This document shows positions 8,776 to 14,535 of a stretch of DNA of 14,535 bases, piece after piece. The position numbers and the translations under genes were made by a program. How positions within the stretch are numbered: position 1 is the stretch's first letter; every line of letters starts with the position of its first letter. The stretch is from DATJHM01 sp035493895 (GTDB lineage Bacteria; Chloroflexota; Ktedonobacteria; Ktedonobacterales; Ktedonobacteraceae): the NCBI GenBank assembly GCA_035493895.1, contig DATJHM010000240.1, positions 1-14,535 on the forward strand. The letters are read 5' to 3'. Below the pieces are notes generated by a model. That model made no database searches. It was given only the letters and a program-made list of their open reading frames with translations, and was not told the origin of the DNA.

Positions 8776-8805
8776 AGTATAACATCATATTGAAGGTATT
8801 GGCAA
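8776..8805 (-). promoter_or_regulatory. Putative promoter of the giant TIR gene, with palindromic -10
   Basis: Read on the minus strand, TTGCCA (8805-8800) and TATACT (8781-8776) are separated by 18 bases. Each matches the sigma-70 consensus at five of six positions. Transcription would start near 8769, giving a leader of about 118 bases. The -10 box is half of a perfect 12-bp palindrome, TATACTAGTATA (8770-8781), which could be an operator. Confidence 0.45.
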
Positions 8806-8899
8806 CTAAGCCGATAGATCAGAGTGCAGTTCATTTTTTTGCATATCGCCCATCTTGGAGATCTCGCTGGGGAAAGGTCTGTCGTCCCCAACGCCTCTG

Positions 8900-8933
8900 C
8901 CCCTCCGGGGCTATTGGGGGCGGGGAGGAGGGG
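8900..8933 (+). promoter_or_regulatory. G-quadruplex motif / alternative hairpin
   Basis: Four runs of at least four G lie at 8907-8910, 8916-8920, 8922-8925 and 8930-8933, with loops of 5, 1 and 4 bases. This fits the canonical four-run quadruplex pattern. The same bases can instead form a 7-bp hairpin, CCCCTCC (8900-8906) with GGAGGGG (8927-8933). It lies between the two divergent TIR genes, upstream of both. Any regulatory role is inferred. Confidence 0.4.
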
Positions 8934-9189
8934 AGAAACACGCCAGGACGAGAGGGAGAGAAAAGGGCTATTTTTAATGATGTGATGCGTGGAAAATGTT
9001 ACGTGAATGTGCAACAATGAATGTGATTGGGAAAAGGTAAGACGTAAGAGATGAACAAAAGGGATGGTCTCAGTCGGGAGAAGTTCATCGCTAGACTGTT
9101 TGAAGACGCTGTATAAACTCAGATGGGAGCTGTAGCGGTATCGGCGTAATTTGACTACAATTGTTTTTGAGCTAAAGGAGTTGCTAGGA

Positions 9190-10164
9190 GTGCAGGACAC
9201 GAAAAAAGACTTTTTTATTAGCTATAACAAAAATGACCGACGTTGGGGCGAGTGGATTGCCTGGCAACTTGAACAGGAAGGCTTCTCCGTAATAATTCAG
9301 GCCTGGGATTTTCTCCCCGGTACTAATTTTGCACTCAAGATACAGGAGGCTACTACGGTAGCGAAGCAAATGATAGCTGTGCTTTCGCAGGATTATCTCA
9401 ATGCTCCTTTTACGCAAGCTGAATGGGCTACAGCCTTTATCCAGGACCCTACCGGGCAAAAGCGTACCTTGCTTCCAATCCGAGTACGAGAATGCACTCT
9501 TACAGGACTCCTGGCTTCTATTGTCTATATTGATTTACTTGAATCTGATGAGTCTACAGCACGCTCCAGGCTTTTACGAGGTGTGTCTAACAATCGTACT
9601 AAACCTACCATTGCTCCTGCTTTCCCAGGTAAAAGATCTGCTTCTATAAGGTCTTCTGGGGCGGCGAACTTGTTGCCTGAACGTCCACCATTTCCTAAAG
9701 ATTTGCCACCTACAACAAAGGCAATCAAGATTTTCTACGCTTATGCTCCTGAAGATAAGGATTTGCGGGAGGAATTAGAAAAGCAATTAGGTCTTTTGAG
9801 AAAACTAGGCCTTATCACGGAATGGCATAGTGGTCAGATTGGTGCTGGGAAAGAGTGGGCGCGTGAGATCGAATCACATTGGCAGGCCGCTCAGATTATC
9901 CTTTTGCTGATCAGTGCTAATTTCATCGCTTCAGATGCATATCTGATGGCCGAGAAAGCTGTCAAAAGGCATGAAGAGAAAACGGCTTTGGTGGTGCCTA
10001 TCATTCTGCGCCCTGTGGATTGGCGAGGCGCTGTATTTGATCATATCAAAGTATTTCCCAGTAATGAGAAACCAGTGACCAGTTGGGCAGACCGACAGGA
10101 AGCGTTCTTAGATGTGGCCCAGGGTATTCGTAGTGCGGTTGAGGAATTTTATGCAAATTCATAG
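9190..10164 (+). CDS. Tandem TIR-TIR domain protein
   Basis: The protein has 324 residues with two different TIR domains and no transmembrane segment or signal peptide. TIR1 (about 5-133) begins KKDFFISY, includes AWDFLPGTNF and carries E78 in QAEWATAF as the likely catalytic glutamate. It is homologous to the TIR of the divergent giant, including the following linker with FPGKR. TIR2 (about 178-322) begins IKIFYAYAPED, includes LLLISANFIASD and PIILRPVDW, and has E255 as the candidate catalytic residue, though two residues appear to be missing nearby relative to the usual pattern. TIR2 resembles the common stand-alone bacterial TIR type. The GTG start at 9190 is chosen because AAGGAG (9175-9180) lies nine bases upstream and the resulting N-terminus matches the giant's. 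An upstream TTG at 9151 would add 13 residues. The protein is probably cytosolic. An NAD+-cleaving or adaptor role with the giant is inferred. Confidence 0.88.
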   Translation: MQDTKKDFFISYNKNDRRWGEWIAWQLEQEGFSVIIQAWDFLPGTNFALKIQEATTVAKQMIAVLSQDYLNAPFTQAEWATAFIQDPTGQKRTLLPIRVRECTLTGLLASIVYIDLLESDESTARSRLLRGVSNNRTKPTIAPAFPGKRSASIRSSGAANLLPERPPFPKDLPPTTKAIKIFYAYAPEDKDLREELEKQLGLLRKLGLITEWHSGQIGAGKEWAREIESHWQAAQIILLLISANFIASDAYLMAEKAVKRHEEKTALVVPIILRPVDWRGAVFDHIKVFPSNEKPVTSWADRQEAFLDVAQGIRSAVEEFYANS

Positions 10165-10627
10165 TTGCCGAGGAATGCGGTAGCTCGCGCTGGTTGAGAC
10201 ACGCACGGACTTCCTGAGCGAAATTGGAAGAGAATATTCGCGCGGCGTAATTTCGTTTGCTCCTCAACTGCGTTTGGACTCGCAGTATCAATATCGTCTG
10301 AAGGTGCCCAGGCAGGTCAAGTAGGGTGACGCCAACAGGGAAGCCTCTCATGGCAACATGCACATCGGAGAGAAAGCCGCTGAAACTGCGTAACGCCGCC
10401 AGACGTCGATTGTACGTCGCAGGTGCGAGCGCTTCCTGGGTACGAAGATATGATCGAGCAACATCATCAGTCAGCGCGCTGATAGGAGCCTGGCCAACCT
10501 AAGTCAGTAAAGGTCTGAGATCTTCGGTGTAGCTTTCGCGTGTTCGCCGGGCAAAAGAGGAGTCTTCGAGGAACTGCACGAAAGCTTGTTTTATGGTGAT
10601 CGATGGGAAATTGGTATGTTTCTCCAT
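10165..10627 (-). pseudogene. Tyrosine recombinase (XerC/D-like) N-terminal remnant
   Basis: From ATG 10627 the minus strand reads a core-binding (SAM-like) domain of a phage integrase/Xer recombinase. Typical features are FVQFLEDSSFARRTRESYTEDL, then SALTDDVARSYL, then APATYNRRLAALRSFSGFL. The frame is interrupted by TAG at 10501-10499. Recognisable homology ends near 10340, and beyond it the frame runs on without similarity into the 3' end of the TIR-TIR gene. The whole catalytic domain with the R-H-R-Y residues is absent. It is convergent with the TIR-TIR gene. Such remnants commonly mark the edge of an integrated element. The left boundary is approximate. Confidence 0.72.
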
Positions 10628-11368
10628 ATGTTATTGCACCTAATGCGGAATCTCGTGTATACTTGTATGCGGAAACAGTCTACCTTTTCCGTTCTATTTG
10701 AGCAAGATATCGCGCCTAATGGGCTATTAGCTGCGATAGAGAAGAGGTACAGATTCTCTGGATCTGAAGATGTAAGCCAGTATTATTTGTCAAAATTCTT
10801 GGCTCATGGGCATTTTTGGTGAATCAGGATGTTGATGAACTTCTATGGCATCGGCATTTCTCAAATTTGTGCTCGTTCAACAGATCAGAATATCTCATCA
10901 ATTCGTAGATTCACCAAAAGTGCCCATGAGCCAAGAATTGCGTCAGAAACGATAGCCTTTGATCTTTTCCTGGCCAGTCAGAAACGGCAACAAAACGGCC
11001 ATTTGCTGATTGGAAAAGTTTTCTGGCAGAGCCAGACGGCTCGCGAATGCTTTCGATCCGCTTTTCTGGCTCATCCAGAGATTTCCAACGAAAAGATATA
11101 GTAGTACCGAAAAAATGAATCAAAATCTGACAAACAACAGTCAGCCTATTTTTTACGATTCCTTCATACTCCAGAAACACCTGAACTCTCTGAGAGCATG
11201 TGATCGAGGGACCCATGGCAGAGCATGCACCTTCACTGGGGCTCTTCTGGCCCTACATCTGGCAGAAGCATGCCGATTTCGATCACTGACTACGCTTTCA
11301 GTGCAATGGGTATTTGGGTTGAGCGAGGTATCCTTGCTTACAGCGAAGCGTCGGAGAGAGCATGAACT
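10628..11368. other. Gene-poor stretch with remnants
   Basis: No convincing gene is seen over about 740 bases. Open frames at 10586-10822 (plus) and 11216-10911 (minus) have no recognisable similarity. Both end in the same peptide, FLAHGHFW, because each runs into one arm of the inverted repeat at 10794-10939. The rest reads as decayed DNA. There is no tRNA and no clear terminator. Confidence 0.5.
10794..10939. repeat. Inverted repeat, 32-bp arms, 82-bp centre
   Basis: Arms at 10794-10825 and 10908-10939 are reverse complements at 31 of 32 positions, and weaker similarity continues into the centre (TTGATGA is shared). The shared core includes TTCTTGGCTCATGGGCA. No target-site duplication is visible outside the arms. 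It could be a small non-autonomous transposable element, the two ends of a lost insertion, or recombination sites. The nearest gene is the tyrosine recombinase remnant. Confidence 0.75.
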
Positions 11369-11924
11369 ATGCAGCGCCCTATTATTACCTTCCCATCCAG
11401 CACTAGCCAACTCTCATCGGGTTACCTGCCGCAACCACTGACCCCTCTGCTTGGCCGCGAACACGAACTCGCTCAACTCAAGGCTCTGCTGCATCGACCC
11501 GACGTGCGCCTGCTCACCCTCACCGGTCCAGGCGGTGTGGGCAAAACGCGCCTCTTGCTCGCGGTCGCGCACGGCCTGCTGCCTAACTTCACAGACAGCG
11601 TCTGCTTTGTGCCTCTCGCAGCCATCAGCGATCCAGACTTTGTCCTCCCAGCCATAGCGCAGACTCTCGGCCACCCAACAGGAAGCTCCGCTCTCCCCAT
11701 CCTCTGCCGCACAGCCTTCTTCACCTGCGCCTGTTGGCCTGACCAGGCGAGAACGCGAGGTGCTGCGTTTGTTGACCGAAGGATTGACCAATAAAGAGAT
11801 CGCCCAACAACTGGTAGTGAGCGTGCCGACGGTCAACACGCATGTGGCTTCCATCTTCAATAAACTGGGAGTCACTTCACGCAGTGCCGCCACGCGCTAC
11901 GCGGTCGAGCACCACCTCATCTGA
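11369..11924 (+). pseudogene. LuxR-type ATPase regulator with internal deletion
   Basis: From ATG 11369, residues 1-101 are the N-terminus of a MalT/LuxR-like STAND regulator: LTPLLGREHELAQLKALL, Walker A LTGPGGVGKTRL (P-loop at 53-60), then VPLAAISDPDFVLPAIAQTL. The similarity stops at about 11670. A different frame then carries a short Ser/Pro/Ala linker and a complete LuxR (GerE) DNA-binding helix-turn-helix from about 11736 to the stop at 11922-11924, with LTRREREVLRLLTEGLTNKE, VVSVPTVNTHVASIFNKLG and RYAVEHHLI. Relatives are usually about 900-1000 residues, so most of the ATPase and all of the TPR region, some 700-800 residues, have been lost at a junction near 11670-11680, leaving the halves out of frame. 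Both ends are well preserved, so the deletion is probably recent. In the N-terminal frame translation would end at 11794. Confidence 0.8.
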
Positions 11925-11998
11925 GATCTGGGCACGGGGTGACGATAGTCGCTCCTGAGGACTTCTGCCTGGTTCTTCTGTTTCGCGTTCCTTTCTCA

Positions 11999-12054
11999 CA
12001 TCATACATTCTTATGATTTTTGCCGCAGAGAAAAAATCATAAGAATGTATGATG
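11999..12054. repeat. Perfect 23-bp inverted repeat
   Basis: Arms at 11999-12021 and 12032-12054 are exact reverse complements, separated by ten bases (GCCGCAGAGA). The arm contains CATACATTCTTATGATTTTT. It is AT-rich and lacks a following T-tract on either strand, so it is a poor intrinsic terminator. It lies between the LuxR remnant and the SpvB/RHS-like gene, about 110 bases before the latter's preferred start. It could be an operator, a transcript hairpin, or a pair of transposon ends. Confidence 0.85.
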
Positions 12055-12165
12055 AACGAACAGGTTTTTTCCAGGTATGCTCATTAGATGAACACCCGTC
12101 AAATTGGACGGAGAGACAACATTTCGGCGAAGCCGACACGACAAACAGAACACATAGGAGATTCC

Positions 12166-14061
12166 GTGACAGAAACAACAGCACTCAAGCCGGGTTCTCT
12201 CGATACCGGCACCGTCAATCTCTCAACCGGAAGCGTTTCCTTTCCCATCAGCCTGGCGTCCTTACCAGGCCGCAATGGGCTGAATTTCGATTTATCAATT
12301 TATTACAGCAGTGGGGGAATCCGTGAGGCCGTCGAAACCTGGACGCAAGACGCACCCACTGGTGTCCTGGGACTGGGCTGGTCTTTCCCACAAGCGAAAA
12401 TTGTGCGTATCTGGAATGGGAACACGCAAGATAGTACGTATGGTTTATTGACGGAGAATACGCTCTATGCTCTGGTGAAAGGTGGTGCTGACGCAGCGGG
12501 CGAGATCTATGAGACCACGAACTATCAATTCTGGAAGATCCGTTACCAGCCAGAGCGCGAACTGTGGGCAATCACCAAAGAGGATGGAACCTGCTATTGG
12601 TATGGAGGCAATGTCCAGCAGACGGAAGACCATACCAACACCAGCAGGGGAGACTCCATTGAGTTGGGAGTGCGGTGGGGCACCTGGACCGGACCCAGCA
12701 ATGTAGCAGCGAAACAAGAGCAATTTCCCGTCGCGTGGAATCTCTCGTCCGTAGAAAATATCTGGGGGGATCGCGTGACGTTTCTCTATGAGCAAGACCA
12801 GCAGCTGGTGGGAACAGCAGGTGCTACGCGTAAGTACTATACGCAGGCATGCCGTCTGAGTCAGGTGGTCGGGGCAACTGGAGAAAGCATCATGCTCTAC
12901 TATGGCCCGGAGGAAGATGCAGAGAATCCCTACGAGACGCGTGTGAAGTTGCATACGCTCCCGGGTGGGGGACCGGATGCGTACCAGGACCGGCTGGAAC
13001 GTCATTTTCTTGGCTCTCTCGAAGTGTTAAACGCGAACGGTGAGCTGGTGTCTCATGTGCAATTGCGCTATGCGTCCCTGGGAAGTGGAGAGATGCAAAA
13101 GCAGATTCTCAAATCCATGACGTTCTCGAACAGTCAGGGGCACCCCTACGAACCTCCTCGTCTTTTTGCGTATTATGGGGAGACCAGTGCTGATGGGGTC
13201 AGCGTTAGTAAAACAGATGCCAGTCACGTGGGGCACGGGGGTGCACTCTTTGGTGCTCTCAAATCCATAACTGCTCCTCAGGGCGCGACGACCTCGTATC
13301 AGTATACCGAGTTGACTATCCCAAACGCCCACAGAGACCTGGATATTCCACGGCCAGGCAACGCATGGCAGCAGCCTCTCACCTATCTGGGGCCGGACTA
13401 TGTGGTGGTAATCTGGCGTGGTACAGGCACCAAAGAACACCAGATCCATGTGTCAGCCTATCAATGGCTCGGACAGTGGGTTGCAAACACCATGGGCGAA
13501 TTGCCAGTAGGTGACACTGCGGACGCCAAGAATCTCCAGGTCGAAATAGCTTCCACCTTTTTTGCGCTCATCACCCCAGGACAGAAGCAAACAGTTCACC
13601 TGTTTCACAAACACCCTTATAGTCATGGGGTGTGGAAATCCTTTTCCCGCAAAATAGGAACTTTGACCGATTGCTTGATTGCTTCAGGAGATGATTTTTT
13701 TGCCATCCTTGACCGGTCTAATGGCAAACTCTCTTGCTTTACGTACGACACACGCACTGACGCCAATCGATGGGAGGAGAATTCATCTGTTTTCAATGAG
13801 CCATTGAAAACGGGTGAGAACACGATGTTTGCTCTGACCGCAGGTCAGAACTACATTTGTACCGCCAGTGGCGTTCCCAACTGGGCATTTCAGCCAGAAA
13901 TCAGACTTTACTCCCTTGATACTTTGGGGCAATGGCGCTCACCAATACTTTATACCAGTGAGCAGTTTATCCCCAAAAGAGAGCATTTGATATCCACAGA
14001 AAAAGGATTTTTAACTTTAGCGGTCCAACGTTTGTCACGCTTTTGCTTTCTGGCAATGTGA
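12166..14061 (+). CDS. SpvB/RHS-like toxin or surface protein, N-terminal part (frameshifted)
   Basis: The 631-residue frame has an N-terminus typical of SpvB/RHS and insecticidal-toxin-complex proteins: GSLDTGTVNLSTGSVSFPIS, LASLPGRNGLNFDLSIYYSS (residues 31-50), APTGVLGLGWSFP and later YWYGG. A further RHS-like feature is LKSITAPQGATTSYQYTE. Such proteins form large beta-rich shells that carry a C-terminal toxin or act at the cell surface. No Sec signal peptide is obvious. The GTG start at 12166 is preferred: AGGAG lies five bases upstream (12156-12160), and the protein then begins with TETTALKPGSLD. ATG 12088, in frame, lacks a good ribosome binding site. The frame ends at TGA 14059-14061 because of a frameshift near 14000-14012. 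The coding sense continues in another frame to the window edge. Confidence 0.75.
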   Translation: MTETTALKPGSLDTGTVNLSTGSVSFPISLASLPGRNGLNFDLSIYYSSGGIREAVETWTQDAPTGVLGLGWSFPQAKIVRIWNGNTQDSTYGLLTENTLYALVKGGADAAGEIYETTNYQFWKIRYQPERELWAITKEDGTCYWYGGNVQQTEDHTNTSRGDSIELGVRWGTWTGPSNVAAKQEQFPVAWNLSSVENIWGDRVTFLYEQDQQLVGTAGATRKYYTQACRLSQVVGATGESIMLYYGPEEDAENPYETRVKLHTLPGGGPDAYQDRLERHFLGSLEVLNANGELVSHVQLRYASLGSGEMQKQILKSMTFSNSQGHPYEPPRLFAYYGETSADGVSVSKTDASHVGHGGALFGALKSITAPQGATTSYQYTELTIPNAHRDLDIPRPGNAWQQPLTYLGPDYVVVIWRGTGTKEHQIHVSAYQWLGQWVANTMGELPVGDTADAKNLQVEIASTFFALITPGQKQTVHLFHKHPYSHGVWKSFSRKIGTLTDCLIASGDDFFAILDRSNGKLSCFTYDTRTDANRWEENSSVFNEPLKTGENTMFALTAGQNYICTASGVPNWAFQPEIRLYSLDTLGQWRSPILYTSEQFIPKREHLISTEKGFLTLAVQRLSRFCFLAM

Positions 14062-14535
14062 ATGTGAGGTTTCGAGGCTATCAACTTTTTGCCCTTCGTT
14101 GGAGTGAAAAAGCCATAGACGCTGCAAAGTTACCAGTCTCAGAAACATTTATGGACTATGATGAGGCACAGCTTGCGGTTGTCAATGATATGATCGTCCT
14201 CACGACGCAGCAAACAAAATTCGTCTATCAGTACAATGGTGAAAGCTGGCTTCACCAGAACTTTGACAACGATAGACAGCAGAATAATTATCTCGGCCCT
14301 AATAGTTTTTCTACCACACACAATGGTGAGGCTCAGTACTGGGAGTTTAAGCCGAATACCGGGGAGTGGGATACAGGGAAGATTCCTTCCTATGAGGACG
14401 GGAACCCCACGCTCTGGGAAAAATTCTGGTCGATCGTCTGGCCTGCTTTCTCTTTTACCGTAGGCATCTTGACGCTCCCTCTCTCCTTCGGCACAGGGCT
14501 GCTGATTGATCTGGCCCTCTTGCCTTTTGATTTGT
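14007..14535 (+). pseudogene. Continuation of the SpvB/RHS-like gene after the frameshift
   Basis: A second frame is open from upstream of 14007 to the right edge and carries on the protein sense of the preceding frame: FNFSGPTFVTLLLSGNVNV, then GYQLFALRWSEKAID, VNDMIVLTTQQTKFVYQY and EAQYWEFKPNTGEWDTGKI. A hydrophobic stretch follows near the edge (SFTVGILTLPLSFG, GLLIDLALLPFDL), suggesting membrane segments. The shift equals the loss of one base, most simply in the A5 run (14000-14004) or T5 run (14008-14012). It may be a real mutation or a sequencing error in a homopolymer. The C-terminus lies outside the window, so the tip domain is unknown. Confidence 0.65.

Larger units (their letters stand above)
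8652..9189. other. Divergent intergenic region of the TIR gene pair
   Basis: The 538 bases between the two divergent TIR genes hold no convincing gene. They contain the AT-rich promoter of the giant (8770-8805), a G-rich tract (8907-8933) and an A/G-rich stretch leading to the TIR-TIR gene. No good promoter for the TIR-TIR gene could be picked out. TATAAA at 9112-9117 lacks a -35 partner. The length is unusual for a simple shared promoter and leaves room for regulation. Confidence 0.6.

Noticed and set aside
8760..9200. Open frames on both strands in the divergent intergenic region (9200-8760 minus; 8790-9020 plus)
   Set aside because: Their products are low-complexity with no recognisable domain, they lack ribosome binding sites, and they overlap the promoter and G-rich tract.
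11010..11441. Plus (11010-11441) and minus (11410-11153) frames before the LuxR remnant
   Set aside because: No domain, odd composition, and the plus frame overlaps the start of the recognisable LuxR fragment in a different frame.
12088..12165. ATG 12088 as the start of the SpvB/RHS-like gene
   Set aside because: It has no good ribosome binding site, and the 26 extra residues are polar and unlike the family. GTG 12166 has AGGAG five bases upstream.
12445..13005. A 186-codon minus-strand frame inside the SpvB/RHS-like gene
   Set aside because: It is antisense to a well-supported coding region and has no recognisable domain.
14000..14012. Programmed -1 ribosomal frameshift in the SpvB/RHS-like gene
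   Set aside because: The bases around the A5 and T5 runs do not form a proper X-XXY-YYZ slippery heptamer in the reading frame. A one-base loss or sequencing error is simpler.

Overview
The window looks like an accessory region of a Chloroflexota genome, most likely class Ktedonobacteria. This is inference. It rests on a transposase remnant resembling a family common in that class, an N-terminal NB-ARC/LuxR regulator fragment, very long TIR/NB-ARC/TPR proteins and a SpvB/RHS-like surface or toxin protein, in DNA of middling GC. No rRNA, tRNA or CRISPR array was seen.

Layout. Bases 1-1016 hold a degraded DDE transposase on the minus strand. Bases 1230-1874 hold a small plus-strand unit: a promoter with a dyad over its -10 box, a CcbP-like calcium-binding protein, and, with zero spacing, the first ~50 residues of a DNA alkylation repair (AlkD-type) protein that then breaks off. 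Bases 2001-8651 (minus strand) are one 2216-residue protein: TIR, NB-ARC ATPase, short TPR region, a block of about eight membrane helices, 18-19 further TPRs, and three copies of a two-helix membrane plus PH-like module. Divergent from it, across a 538-bp intergenic region, is a 324-residue protein with two TIR domains (9190-10164). Its first TIR is homologous to that of the giant. Bases 10165-10627 carry a broken tyrosine recombinase. Bases 10628-11360 hold no convincing gene but contain a 32-bp imperfect inverted repeat. Bases 11369-11924 are a LuxR-type ATPase regulator that has lost its middle. A perfect 23-bp inverted repeat (11999-12054) precedes a large SpvB/RHS-like gene that starts near 12166, is frameshifted near 14000-14012 and runs off the right edge.

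The candidate system is the divergent pair in the centre: a membrane-anchored NLR-like sensor (STAND ATPase with an enormous TPR receptor region) and a small TIR-TIR protein that could be a partner or a second effector. Known TIR-NB-ARC and TIR-STAND proteins in bacteria act in immunity by NAD+ cleavage or signalling on recognition of an invader. Extending that to this pair is inference. The pair is bracketed by a truncated alkD and a recombinase remnant, with further broken genes outside, which fits an island in a high-turnover locus.
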